DNA of 64,000 nucleotides, from contig CAJTSD010000003.1 of the NCBI GenBank assembly GCA_910578795.1, forward strand, positions 1 through 64,000, given 5' to 3'. Positions 25,003 through 33,585 of this stretch are shown here, in pieces. The stretch is from an uncultured Lachnospiraceae bacterium. GTDB taxonomy: Bacteria; Bacillota; Clostridia; Lachnospirales; Lachnospiraceae. Position 1 is the stretch's first letter. Each line of letters starts with the position of its first letter. Both the position numbers and the translations under genes were made by a program. The notes beneath the pieces were generated by a model. The model had not been told where the DNA came from. It saw nothing but the letters and a program-made list of their open reading frames with translations, and searched no databases.

Positions 25003-25034
25003 ACGCTGTCACCCCCTCCTTTAAGCATTTGTCT

Positions 25035-25102
25035 ATTATATCGGCGTAATTTTCCCATTTTTCAGACATATGGAACGAAACGACCATTTTTCGGGAACGA
25101 AA
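25035..25102 (-). promoter_or_regulatory. LytTR-type direct repeats and promoter of the LytTR operon
   Basis: GGAACGAAA occurs at 25072-25080 and again at 25094-25102, exactly 22 bp apart (two helical turns), the geometry of LytTR sites. On the minus strand they read TTTCGTTCC and end 8 bp before the -35 position (25063-25058); a perfect TATAAT is at 25040-25035 after 17 bp. The -35 itself is poor (GAAAAA), as expected for an activated promoter. Confidence 0.75.
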
Positions 25103-25263
25103 AATATTTATGCGAAGCAAAGAAAATAGTAAAACCTGCTGTCATGTGATAAAATAACAGAAAAACCTTCCCAACCAACAGTTGATTTACCTGGATTCAA
25201 CTACCAGTTCGTGTTAAAAGCAGATAATCGGATGTACAGTAAAAACAGAAAAGGAGAAACACT

Positions 25264-26079
25264 ATGAACCAAACAAAGACCGGAAAATTTATTGCCAAAT
25301 GCCGTAAAGAAAAAAATTTAACGCAAGCACAGCTCGCAGAAAAGCTAAGCATTACGGATAGGGCTGTATCCAAGTGGGAAACCGGAAAAAGTATGCCCGA
25401 TTCTTCTATTATGTTAGCGCTTTGTGAAATACTGGGCATTTCAGTAAACGAATTATTAAGCGGGGAGGCTGTTGACACGGAGCATTATGAACAAAAAGCA
25501 GATGAAAATCTGCTAGCTTTAAAAAGAGAAGATGAAACAAACAAAAAAAGGCATGTCTTGATTGCCATTCTTTTTTCAACGATTCTGTTGTCAGGAATTG
25601 CAGTATGTCTAATTTGCAATATTGCAGTATCAGGCAGCTTAACATGGTCGCTCATTCCAACCAACTCTATTCTGTTTGCATGGGTCCTCATTTTCCCAAT
25701 GATTCTTACAGGAAAAAAAGCAATCATTACGGGGCTTGTATCCTTGAGCGTCTTCATGATTCCCTATTTATTTTTGTTAAGCCAATTAACAAAAACAAAA
25801 GAGGTCTTTTCAATTGGCACTGCGATGGCTGTCATTTCAATTATTTTCCTATGGTTAATCGCCGCCCTTTTTTACCGCATTGGAAAAATAAGAAGAGCCC
25901 TTGCCTTTGGAATTACGTTTTTATCTGCCATTCCATTGATATTGATAATTAACGTTACCTTATCCAAAATGACAAAAACGCCTGTTTTTGATATATGGGA
26001 TTTACTGACAGTTTTCTTATTACTGATTCTCGCGTTTGCTGCGTTTATATTTGACAATATCAAAAAAAAGAATACATGA
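25264..26079 (+). CDS. XRE-family regulator with C-terminal membrane domain
   Basis: Residues 5-62 are a classical Cro/C1 helix-turn-helix: LTQAQLAEKLSITDRAVSKWETGKSMPD, given here only in outline. Then comes a linker with LLALKREDETNKK, then about six membrane helices (from residue 95) with short loops. This layout is common in Clostridia for membrane-tethered regulators or membrane proteins with an appended HTH. The ATG follows GGAGAAACACT. It is alone on the + strand, ended by a strong terminator. Its signal and targets are unknown. Confidence 0.85.
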   Translation: MNQTKTGKFIAKCRKEKNLTQAQLAEKLSITDRAVSKWETGKSMPDSSIMLALCEILGISVNELLSGEAVDTEHYEQKADENLLALKREDETNKKRHVLIAILFSTILLSGIAVCLICNIAVSGSLTWSLIPTNSILFAWVLIFPMILTGKKAIITGLVSLSVFMIPYLFLLSQLTKTKEVFSIGTAMAVISIIFLWLIAALFYRIGKIRRALAFGITFLSAIPLILIINVTLSKMTKTPVFDIWDLLTVFLLLILAFAAFIFDNIKKKNT

Positions 26080-26137
26080 AACCAAAATCATAATAAGGCT
26101 CAATACATTACACTTATATTAATATACAATCTTACAT

Positions 26138-26188
26138 TTTCCGTGGAACTTGCTTTGCAATACAAGCTAAGTCCCACGGAAATTTTTT
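26138..26188. terminator. Terminator of the membrane XRE gene
   Basis: TTTCCGTGG (26138-26146) pairs with CCACGGAAA (26174-26182) and inner pairs AACTTGCTT/AAGCTAAGT extend the stem; TTTTTT follows at 26183-26188. It can also stop the converging polygalacturonase transcript. Confidence 0.8.
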
Positions 26189-26194
26189 AAAAAA

Positions 26195-26208
26195 TGACAC
26201 ACGTGTCA
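26195..26208. repeat. TGACA-N4-TGTCA palindrome, copy 1
   Basis: TGACACACGTGTCA, with arms extending to AAAATGACAC/GTGTCATTTT (26191-26212). Intergenic, touching the stop codon of the polygalacturonase gene. Confidence 0.8.
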
Positions 26209-26210
26209 TT

Positions 26211-27578
26211 TTAGTACACAATGTTTCCGCAATTCACAATCTTTTTCTCAACACGCGCCACAATCGCCGAATCTTCAATTACAATATTATCAATCACCGG
26301 CTGCCCGTCATTCTCTCCAACAACCTCAAACGCACTAAGGTCAATACCTTCCGCCTTTAACCCATATTCCGCACCACTGCAGGTAATATTCTTCAAGGTA
26401 ATATTTTTAAAATACGGGATGTCCTCCGCCTTTACCACCTTCGATTTCTGTTCCGACTCGCGGTAATCAAGCACATACCCCATCGTAAAAATAATCGCTT
26501 CCTTCTCTATATTCATCATCTGTATCCCGTCAAGCGTAATATCCTCAACCACGCCGCCTCTGCCAATCGCAGACTTAAAACGGATACCCACATCCGTCCC
26601 GATAAACGTACAGTTTTTAACCTCCACGTTCCGTACACCACGCGACATCTCGCTTCCGACTACAAAACCGCCATGCCCGTGATAAACCGTGCAGTCACTT
26701 ATCCGCACATCCTGCGTCGGAACTTTAATCTCTCTTGCTTTTTCACCCTTCCCCGATTTCATACAAATCGCGTCGTCACCTACATCAAATGTCGTTCCCG
26801 TAATCTCCGCGAACTGACACGACTCCAAATCAAGTCCGTCCCCATTCTGTGCATAATACGGATTTCTGATATTCGCATTTTTAATCGTAATGTGCTGGCA
26901 AAAACAAGGGTGCAAATTCCAAGCGGGCGAATTTTGCAGTGTAACATTCTCTATTAAAATATGGTCGCACTGATACAGACGCACCATCACAGGACGGAAA
27001 AAATCCCAATATCTTTGTGCCGTATCAAGGCTTTCAAGCTCCGCTGATTTCTGTTTACTCATATTCCATCCGTCAAAGCTTGTCTTTGACGGAAGCCAAA
27101 TCTGACCGTCCTTTTCCGTCACCGTATATGGAGACTTTTTCAGCAGTGCATCCCACTGTCTCTGCGTCATCTTAAACTGCTTAACAGGACGCCAAAGCTG
27201 CCCGTTTCCATCAACCGTACCTGTACCCGTAATTGCAATATTCGACGCATTTTCCGCCGTAATCGGGGACGTCGCACGGATACACACCATACCCTCAAAA
27301 TCCGACAGATAAAGCGGATATTCTTCTTCGTTTTTATCAAACAACAGCACCGCGCCATTCTCCAAATGCAGGTCAATATTGGACTTCAAGGCAATCGGTC
27401 CCGTCAGCCAAATCCCCGCAGGGACAACCACCCTTCCGCCGCCGTCCGCATTCGCCTTTGTGATTGCTGCGTTAATTGCCTCCGTATTCGACTCTATTCC
27501 TCCGTTTACCGCGCCAAAATCCTTAATGCTATATTCCATATCCGGTATTTTTGGCAACTCAACCGTAAACTCTTTCAT
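26211..27578 (-). CDS. Glycoside hydrolase family 28 polygalacturonase, cytoplasmic
   Basis: GH28 enzymes hydrolyse alpha-1,4-galacturonan. The right-handed beta-helix repeats are visible throughout (NVTLQNSPAWNLHPC, NITLKNITCSG). Catalytic motifs are in order: QNGDGLDLE (N-x-D), DVGDDAIC (D-D), GHGGFVVGSE (G-H-G) and GIRFKSA (R-x-K). There is no signal peptide, so it should act inside the cell on imported oligogalacturonides, probably as an exo-enzyme. The ATG 27578 follows AAGGAG. A cre site overlaps its promoter, so glucose-type repression is expected. Confidence 0.93.
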   Translation of the reverse strand: MKEFTVELPKIPDMEYSIKDFGAVNGGIESNTEAINAAITKANADGGGRVVVPAGIWLTGPIALKSNIDLHLENGAVLLFDKNEEEYPLYLSDFEGMVCIRATSPITAENASNIAITGTGTVDGNGQLWRPVKQFKMTQRQWDALLKKSPYTVTEKDGQIWLPSKTSFDGWNMSKQKSAELESLDTAQRYWDFFRPVMVRLYQCDHILIENVTLQNSPAWNLHPCFCQHITIKNANIRNPYYAQNGDGLDLESCQFAEITGTTFDVGDDAICMKSGKGEKAREIKVPTQDVRISDCTVYHGHGGFVVGSEMSRGVRNVEVKNCTFIGTDVGIRFKSAIGRGGVVEDITLDGIQMMNIEKEAIIFTMGYVLDYRESEQKSKVVKAEDIPYFKNITLKNITCSGAEYGLKAEGIDLSAFEVVGENDGQPVIDNIVIEDSAIVARVEKKIVNCGNIVY

Positions 27579-27635
27579 TTTATATCCCGCTCCTTCCCCA
27601 GTAACAGCCTATACATGAAATTGCATTTCCTGTTT

Positions 27636-27651
27636 ATGTTTTCGTTTCCAT
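27636..27651 (-). promoter_or_regulatory. cre site (CcpA operator) of the polygalacturonase gene
   Basis: Minus strand ATGGAAACGAAAACAT fits the 16-bp consensus WTGNNANCGNWNNCAW at every fixed position. It lies directly after the -10, over the transcription start, the place where CcpA represses. Confidence 0.75.
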
Positions 27652-27678
27652 CGTATCATTTTTTTATTGTAAATACAA
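27650..27678 (-). promoter_or_regulatory. Promoter of the polygalacturonase gene
   Basis: Minus strand TTGTAT (27678-27673), 17-bp spacer, TACGAT (27655-27650). Confidence 0.55.
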
Positions 27679-27718
27679 GCGCGTTCTTCTGTTGTAAATG
27701 CCCAGCGTAACAAACCGA

Positions 27719-28382
27719 CTACTGCCTAAGTCTGCTCTCTGCCTCCTTTTGGCTAATTCCGTACTCCTTTACAAGCGCATTCACAATCTGTTCATCCGTC
27801 GCATTAATCCCCCTCATAGAATTAATTAAGGATTTCATTCCTTCTTTTATTCCTTCTTCCATTCCGATCTTTATTCCATTTTCCTGACCTTGCTCATAAA
27901 CAAATTCATCCTCCGCCTCACGGTCTCTTTTCGCCTGTAAGCGCAGTTCATGTGCAAACCGCAGATTATCCGCAAGGCTTATTTCCTTTAATTCCTTAAC
28001 TGCTTCTATGATTCCTTTATTTTTTGACCCTGCTTTTATCATGTCTAAATCCTCCTCCGTTTTTGCGTTAAATAGGCTGTGCCACTCGTCAAGCGGGCTT
28101 GGACGTTCTTTGTCAGGCTTCTTTTTCAGTTCGATTGTATGTAGCTCCAACACATCCGTATAAATGTCCCCCTGCCTATTGCGCGTACATCCAAAATCCC
28201 CTGCCTTTGTTTTTGATAACGTTTCCACAATGACGTATTCATTATTCGCACTGTCTTGATATTTTCAAGCGGAATTTCTAACGCATCATTGATAAAGTGC
28301 TTTCTTACCGTCTCATTCTCCCCGCCGAATATCGGCGTAATTCCTTGATGCAGAAATCATACTTTAGTGGTATTATCTTCAT
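27719..28382 (-). pseudogene. Second Rpn/PD-(D/E)XK family gene, internally deleted and frameshifted
   Basis: The original ATG (28382, GGAGAG upstream) begins MKIIPLKYDFCIKEL, the family opening. A frame change then gives IFGGENETVRKHFINDAL and MNTSLWKRYQKQRQGILDV. The catalytic centre that should follow (D...E-x-Q) and about 100 residues are missing. The C-terminal part resumes in a third frame at GDIYTDVLELHTIELKKKP and runs to the stop with LDEWHSLFNAKTEEDL and a GIKEGMK-type tail. A 169-codon frame remains open from 28228 but lacks the nuclease core. It differs from the 5.4-kb copy, so the genome carries several subfamilies. Confidence 0.8.
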
Positions 28383-28447
28383 AGTAAACGCTCTCTCCGT
28401 TTCTTACAATTCATTTTCTTTTATTTTTAGACAAAAAAATTCAATGC

Positions 28448-29914
28448 CTAAAAATATGTAAAGCAGCTTCTCCCAAACCGCAATGTATCCCCCGGTGCAA
28501 GCGCTATTGGTGTGTGAATCGCTATCATTTCCCCATTGCGTACCGTCCCGTTCGTAGAATTTAAATCGCAAACGCACACCTTTCCATCATGCTCCTCAAA
28601 CCGCGCATGCATTTTACTGACTGCATTATCATTAATGATAAAATCCGAAACCCCATCAAGCTTCCCAACCGTCAAGGGCAGGCAGTCCAGCAGCACATTG
28701 ACCTCACGCCCGTTCACTCTGCCGCGAAGAACACGTTCCTCCACCGCACCGCTGCCAAGACAGACTGTTTCACTGGAATACGGGGTAGAAGCTTCTCCCC
28801 CATGATGTACCGCACAAGGCATATCAACATGTTCTCTTTTATTCGTTAAAGCATAACCAATATCTCTGCTTATTAACTCCTCATACACGCTCTCCCCACA
28901 ATCCTCATTCAACGCCTCAATCTCTCTGTTCTGCCTCATCGCCTTCACATAGCACATAAAAAACAGCACTGCCGCCGCAAGTGCCATCGCCACGGCTCCG
29001 TACATATAAAGCTCATTATCACCACTCAGTTTGTAACAATGCAGCACCCGCGCACCAAAAATTACCGCTCCTGCACAAAGCGCCACAAACACACAAAAAA
29101 TGCCTCCTACAAACTCCTTCACACTTCCCTTTTTATATTGTTGCATGTCCTTGTTATCATCTTCTTCACACATATTATGATTGATTACTGCAAGCTGATT
29201 GCAGCCCTCATTTGACTGTTTCTTTTCCAGTACCCTGTTATTTGATTTCGCAGTATAATCTTTTGCGGCAAAATTAAATTCGTCTGCTCCTTCTCCATGA
29301 AATTTTGTCTTATAGCAATTCTCCCTTTCCGCAGGATTTTCGACTGTATATTCCATAAACCTGCGAATTTCACTCAGTACATAATTTGGATTTCTCGTAT
29401 ACCGATACACCTGATACCCAAGCATCACCGCCTGCTCATCCGTATGGTCAATATGCGCCAAAAGCACATCAATAAACTCCATAAATGAACCTCTCACATC
29501 ACCCGTATAATTTGGATAACACACAAAATAAGGCTCCATGCTTTCCACGTTCACGTAAATAAACTCCGACTTCATTATAATCTGCTCACCATTAAGCAAA
29601 AATTCCTCAAGCCTGTCAAATAAATTCACACAACCCAAAAGTACGGCACGCAGCTCACGATATTTCAATTCACTTTTCTCAATCAGCCTGTCCAATGACT
29701 GCAAGGAATTAATCTCATAATAATACCTGCTCTCCCCATTCGCCTGCCTATGTGTTATCGGCAAAAGTCCCTGTATTTTATTTTCCAAAAGCATCCTCAC
29801 ACGATAATCCCGACTGCTGTCCTTCGCAGCTCCAAAAAAATCACATTGATAAAGCACCATATAATTATGATTCATATTTCGCTCATAACACACCAATGGA
29901 AAATCTTCTTTCAT
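28448..29914 (-). CDS. DUF6382-FHA membrane protein of the Tad locus
   Basis: Residues about 1-190 match the DUF6382 domain (FPLVCYERNMNHNYMVL, YRYTRNPNYVLSEIRRFME). Two membrane helices lie at about 265-320, and a forkhead-associated domain at about 400-488 (GKLDGVSDFIINDNAVSKMH, DLNSTNGTVRNG). FHA domains bind phosphothreonine, so the cytoplasmic ends may dock on a phosphorylated partner. It is the last gene of the Tad operon; the gene layout in other Clostridia often ends this way. ATG 29914 follows GGAGGAGAGGAAGG. Confidence 0.85.
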   Translation of the reverse strand: MKEDFPLVCYERNMNHNYMVLYQCDFFGAAKDSSRDYRVRMLLENKIQGLLPITHRQANGESRYYYEINSLQSLDRLIEKSELKYRELRAVLLGCVNLFDRLEEFLLNGEQIIMKSEFIYVNVESMEPYFVCYPNYTGDVRGSFMEFIDVLLAHIDHTDEQAVMLGYQVYRYTRNPNYVLSEIRRFMEYTVENPAERENCYKTKFHGEGADEFNFAAKDYTAKSNNRVLEKKQSNEGCNQLAVINHNMCEEDDNKDMQQYKKGSVKEFVGGIFCVFVALCAGAVIFGARVLHCYKLSGDNELYMYGAVAMALAAAVLFFMCYVKAMRQNREIEALNEDCGESVYEELISRDIGYALTNKREHVDMPCAVHHGGEASTPYSSETVCLGSGAVEERVLRGRVNGREVNVLLDCLPLTVGKLDGVSDFIINDNAVSKMHARFEEHDGKVCVCDLNSTNGTVRNGEMIAIHTPIALAPGDTLRFGRSCFTYF

Positions 29915-29935
29915 GTTCCTTCCTCTCCTCCCTTT

Positions 29936-30436
29936 TTACCCTTCATGCACATCCGCCTTTGCGATAGGTTCATCCTTTTCCTTACTGACCTCATTGATAA
30001 ATTGATTTATCACTCTGCAGCTTCGTATTGTCCTCGTCTGCCTGCATCGCCTTGCCTCACTGCTGATATCAAGTGTCAGGTCAATCGTTGATATATACTC
30101 ACAAAGCCATCCCGTAAGCGGCATATTTACCACACAATAATAATGAACTGTCACAAAATCCGCAGAAACCGACACATCGTACTGAAAATCATGCACTGCA
30201 AAAAGCTTTTCGTCCACAAGCCTGCCCGCTGCCTCATACGCCTGCGTATATGCCTCCTGTGCACTTTTAATATGGTTTCCTGTCCCACGCAGTGCAGCCT
30301 CATATGCGCTCTGTTCCAGCAAGCACCGGTCATAACTGTAAAACGCAAGAAATATCATCATCACTGTAAATAAAAGCACTAATGGAAAAATAAGCGATGC
30401 CTCAACTGTAAAATACCCATTTTCTTTTTTTCTCAT
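29936..30436 (-). CDS. TadE-like pseudopilin
   Basis: The start is ATG 30436, just after the stop of the peptidase gene; the longer frame overlaps that gene and is rejected. The N-terminus KKENGYFTVEASLIFPLVLL is the TadE signature (G-x-x-x-V-E-A-x-L then a membrane helix). The rest (about 120 residues) is an extracytoplasmic helical/beta domain. As a minor pilin it would be processed by one of the two A24 peptidases and assembled with the Flp pilus. Confidence 0.85.
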   Translation of the reverse strand: MRKKENGYFTVEASLIFPLVLLFTVMMIFLAFYSYDRCLLEQSAYEAALRGTGNHIKSAQEAYTQAYEAAGRLVDEKLFAVHDFQYDVSVSADFVTVHYYCVVNMPLTGWLCEYISTIDLTLDISSEARRCRQTRTIRSCRVINQFINEVSKEKDEPIAKADVHEG

Positions 30437-30447
30437 CTTCTGCCACT

Positions 30448-30888
30448 TTATCCTCGCGCCATTATGCACATCACATACCCTGCAAACAGAGCAGGTATAA
30501 ACGGCAGCTTTGTTTTTCTGTCTCCTTTGCGCAAAAGCAATACAAAAACTGACACAAGTGTCATAATAATTGATGCTATGCAAACCGCAAAAAGGCATTT
30601 CCGAAATCCAACAATCAAACCAATTGCCGCAATGACAAGCCCATCGCCCCTGCCAATCTGCTCTCCGCTCATCATTGACAAACCGACCGCACACAATCCA
30701 ATCACAACGCCTCCCACAGTTTCCCATATTCCATAATCTTTATTGAGAAACACGTTTACAAACGCTCCTGCCGTACACACAACAAGCAACGCAAAAATCA
30801 TTCCTCTGCTGATTGTTTTATTCTTTAAATCCATAACACCTGCTGCAAATAGCAGCACTCCCGTCGTTACCGTAATAACAAAAAACAT
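30448..30888 (-). CDS. A24 prepilin peptidase, second copy
   Basis: The start is ATG 30888 after AAAGGAAGACAGG. The 146-residue membrane protein has the two catalytic aspartates in GVMDLKNKTI (residue about 19) and GRGDGLVIA (G-x-G-D). It is the short TadV type without methylase domain. It lies between the two TadE-like genes, while the other copy leads the operon. Each may serve a different substrate (Flp versus TadE-like). Confidence 0.85.
   Translation of the reverse strand: MFFVITVTTGVLLFAAGVMDLKNKTISRGMIFALLVVCTAGAFVNVFLNKDYGIWETVGGVVIGLCAVGLSMMSGEQIGRGDGLVIAAIGLIVGFRKCLFAVCIASIIMTLVSVFVLLLRKGDRKTKLPFIPALFAGYVMCIMARG
30550..30563. repeat. TGACA-N4-TGTCA palindrome, copy 2
   Basis: TGACACAAGTGTCA inside the second A24 peptidase gene, where the minus strand reads codons for M-T-L-V-S. 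Confidence 0.8.
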
Positions 30889-30944
30889 AACCTGTCTTCC
30901 TTTCAAACAACTTTTAACCAACAAATTCCTACATATGCAATGCT

Positions 30945-31832
30945 TTAACCTCCACACTTACTGCAAGCGCCACGTTCACCAACCTGTGATATTGGCACTG
31001 CTAAAATAGTTCGTTTTAACTTACTGCACTGCAGCGACGAATGATACCGCGTTCCATAATCCGTAACATACACTCTGCACCGCCCTTTGCCTCCACATTC
31101 CTCACAAGGATAATACTTTGCACCGCCCTCATTGCGCTCATGCTCCAAAATATCCATATCCACAGGCACGATGGATAGCTTTAAATAAGAGCAGGCTCTC
31201 GACCGATGATATACCGTACCATCAGGCGTAATAAATACAATCTCCTCGTTTACGTTTCCATTCAATGCAGCTGCCGCATTGTCATACCCTGTCCACGCAC
31301 GCGTAAAGACACGGTTATACATCCGAAATTCACGAAATCCCACCGCCGCTACAGGCGGCTTTACCATATATGACGCAATCAAATCAATACAATCATCCTT
31401 CTCCAAAACAGACGACTGAACCCAGTTAATCCCTGACGCACCGTCCTTCATCGGAGAACTATCCAAATACGTTTTCCCAAGAATTTGTTTCACGCGGTTT
31501 CCGGCATATCCATAAGAAAGTCCCAGCGATTCCGCTTTCCCGACATCACCGTCAGACAACACCTTATACTCATAAGCACATACCGCCATTTCTTTCGCCG
31601 TCATATGCATTGCCGCACTCATATTACTTTGCAGCCTGTATAGTTCCAATATAGATATCACATTTAAAAAAGCAAACAGGAAAAACGGAAGCACAAACGA
31701 AGCCTCCACAGTCATACTCGCCCGCAAATGCTTAGAGAGGCAAAGTGACACCCTTTTTTGTACAGAAGTCTTTATTAAAAACACAAATTCAAAATATTCC
31801 ACATGGTTCAACGCTTTTTTCATAGAGAACAT
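30945..31832 (-). CDS. TadE-like protein with C-terminal cysteine/histidine repeats
   Basis: The start is ATG 31832 after AAGGAGGGAAGG. Residues about 38-65 hold ASMTVEASFVLPFFLFAF, the TadE segment and membrane helix. The C-terminal 100 residues have two copies of a unit Y-H-x-S-x-x-C-S-x-L-K followed by C-x-x-C (YHRSRACSYLK...PCEECGGKGRC; YHSSLQCSKLK...ACSKCGG), a probable metal-binding module outside the cell. Such a fusion to a pilin-like protein suggests a pilus tip or a surface sensor. Immediate neighbours are all Tad genes. Confidence 0.8.
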   Translation of the reverse strand: MFSMKKALNHVEYFEFVFLIKTSVQKRVSLCLSKHLRASMTVEASFVLPFFLFAFLNVISILELYRLQSNMSAAMHMTAKEMAVCAYEYKVLSDGDVGKAESLGLSYGYAGNRVKQILGKTYLDSSPMKDGASGINWVQSSVLEKDDCIDLIASYMVKPPVAAVGFREFRMYNRVFTRAWTGYDNAAAALNGNVNEEIVFITPDGTVYHRSRACSYLKLSIVPVDMDILEHERNEGGAKYYPCEECGGKGRCRVYVTDYGTRYHSSLQCSKLKRTILAVPISQVGERGACSKCGG

Positions 31833-31903
31833 GCCTTCCCTCCTTTTTCTTATTTTGATTCTTCTGCCTGAAAAGGGCATCACTTCACCTCCCTGCCGTT
31901 CGT

Positions 31904-33361
31904 CTATTCATAACACATTTTTTTTTCAAACACAAAATCATGTCCCGAAGCATCCATAAAACCAAATTTGACCTTAATAAAATCAATGCATTGATCAATC
32001 CTAAAATATTTATTTCCGTCGGTCCCCCTGACATCCATTTCAACAATATCAAGACTTCTTACAATCTTTTTCTGCTTATTCATAAGCCCTAACAGCACAC
32101 GCAAATAAGCCTGATAAGACAGTCCCTCTTCTTTTTTCACGTTTCCAAAAAAATTACCTGCCAAAGCTCCCGAAAGAGAAAGATTCCACTGTCCTTCCTT
32201 TTTTATAAGCGGCACTTTTCCGCCATCCAAAAGATTTTTTACATCCGCCACCGACTCTGCAAGCGCCCATACCCCTAAAAGAATATTCTTCAAAACCGGC
32301 GTAAGCTCCGGACAGGCAATCAGACAGCAAAGAATTTCCGCAACAGTTTCTGCCTGCACTTTCATACTGGAATTACTGTAAATTGCAATCAGATTTCCCA
32401 CAGACCGTATTGCAAACAACGTTGCAAGGCACGCGGAAAGATTTGACGCATCACTGCTAAATCCATACAAAATATATTCAATCTGATACTTTAACACGCT
32501 GTTTTCCTTTTGATTCCGAAAATTTCCGCATACCTTCATCAGGTATTCGCCATAAATAAGCTCGTCCGCAAGACCGTCTGCCCCGGACGCACCTTCATGA
32601 AGTCCCATTCCTGAATTGATTTTGCCTGCACGAACACGCCCTGAATAATAATCATTTGTATTCACACTTGCCTGCGACAGTTTATCGCCGCTTGGCATAA
32701 CCAGCTTTAAAAGTGTTCCGCTAACCAGCTTATCAACCAGCTTTGATATTTTTGTATAAGAATTTCCGTCAGAGGTTTCCGCATCAAGCTCAATGATTTC
32801 CTTTGCCGCAAGCGCTTCTTCAAACTCGTTTTTCTGCTTCTTTATCTCTGACACAGCATCACGGGTATTCATCTCGTTTTTCTGCACCGTTTCAAGATGA
32901 TCCTTTACCGTATTAATGATATCTCCGCCATATACCGCTTTCATATACGCAACTGCCTGCGCCTTCCAAACCGCTCCGCTGTCGTCGCTGGCATAAGAAG
33001 CCTCACAGATTTCCAAATACGGATTAATAAGCCTTAAATATGTAATACCCCCAAATGAATCTACCTCTTTATCAGGATCCATATTTTTTGCCAAATAATC
33101 AGACAAATGCTTTTCCGTCATACCGATTCCGCCATTTTGACTGCCGTAAGAAGTATCAATAAAAAACAGCTCATATTGATCTAAAATTTCACGGTGATAC
33201 TCCGCAAACACACAGTCCATCCCCAAATCCGCGACAATCTCCGCCTGCGCCCTTGCGGCGCCTATCGCTGCACCCTCTATCAGGGCAAAAAGCAGCGACA
33301 GGACAATGCCAAACACAAGGGACAAATATACTGTCAGATATGCTGTTTCTTCTTTTTGCAT
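31904..33361 (-). CDS. DUF5702-type Tad-locus protein
   Basis: The start is ATG 33361 after GGAAGGA. An N-terminal membrane helix (YLTVYLSLVFGIVLSLLFALIEGA) is TadG-like, followed by about 450 extracytoplasmic residues, mostly helical, with YELFFIDTSYG (about 70) and a second hydrophobic region near 330-370. This is the usual large gene between Flp pilin and TadE-like genes in Clostridia (DUF5702). It is probably a minor pilin or assembly scaffold. No enzyme motif. Confidence 0.75.
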   Translation of the reverse strand: MQKEETAYLTVYLSLVFGIVLSLLFALIEGAAIGAARAQAEIVADLGMDCVFAEYHREILDQYELFFIDTSYGSQNGGIGMTEKHLSDYLAKNMDPDKEVDSFGGITYLRLINPYLEICEASYASDDSGAVWKAQAVAYMKAVYGGDIINTVKDHLETVQKNEMNTRDAVSEIKKQKNEFEEALAAKEIIELDAETSDGNSYTKISKLVDKLVSGTLLKLVMPSGDKLSQASVNTNDYYSGRVRAGKINSGMGLHEGASGADGLADELIYGEYLMKVCGNFRNQKENSVLKYQIEYILYGFSSDASNLSACLATLFAIRSVGNLIAIYSNSSMKVQAETVAEILCCLIACPELTPVLKNILLGVWALAESVADVKNLLDGGKVPLIKKEGQWNLSLSGALAGNFFGNVKKEEGLSYQAYLRVLLGLMNKQKKIVRSLDIVEMDVRGTDGNKYFRIDQCIDFIKVKFGFMDASGHDFVFEKKMCYE

Positions 33362-33380
33362 TTTTATCCTTCCATGCATA

Positions 33381-33548
33381 TTAAATCTTATTTGCGTTTG
33401 TAGAAACCTTCTTCAGAATTGTTTCAACAACCTTCTTAATGCTGTCCTTAAAAATTGCAACCAAAGCAATCAATACGACAATAATCAATACAATTTCCAC
33501 TGTTCCCATCCCATCTTCTTCCTTTATAAAGCGCTTGAAATTTCTCAT
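33381..33548 (-). CDS. Flp-type major pilin
   Basis: This 55-residue gene is too short for standard ORF lists. GGAGG precedes ATG 33548 by six bases. The sequence contains EEDGMGTVEIVLIIVVLIAL: a glycine-type cleavage site followed by Glu at +5 and a hydrophobic helix, the hallmark of Flp/TadE prepilins. A short basic tail (KKVVETILKKVSTNANKI) completes it. The first 15 residues would be removed by an A24 peptidase. Its place between tadC and the DUF5702 gene fits. Confidence 0.88.
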   Translation of the reverse strand: MRNFKRFIKEEDGMGTVEIVLIIVVLIALVAIFKDSIKKVVETILKKVSTNANKI

Positions 33549-33585
33549 AATATCCTCCTACTTTAAAAATCAATTATTCACATTC

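Noticed and set aside
24893..25120. Open frame overlapping the LytTR start in another phase
   Set aside because: Its start codons lie upstream of the predicted transcription start and it ends inside the LytTR gene; the LytTR frame has the family signature.
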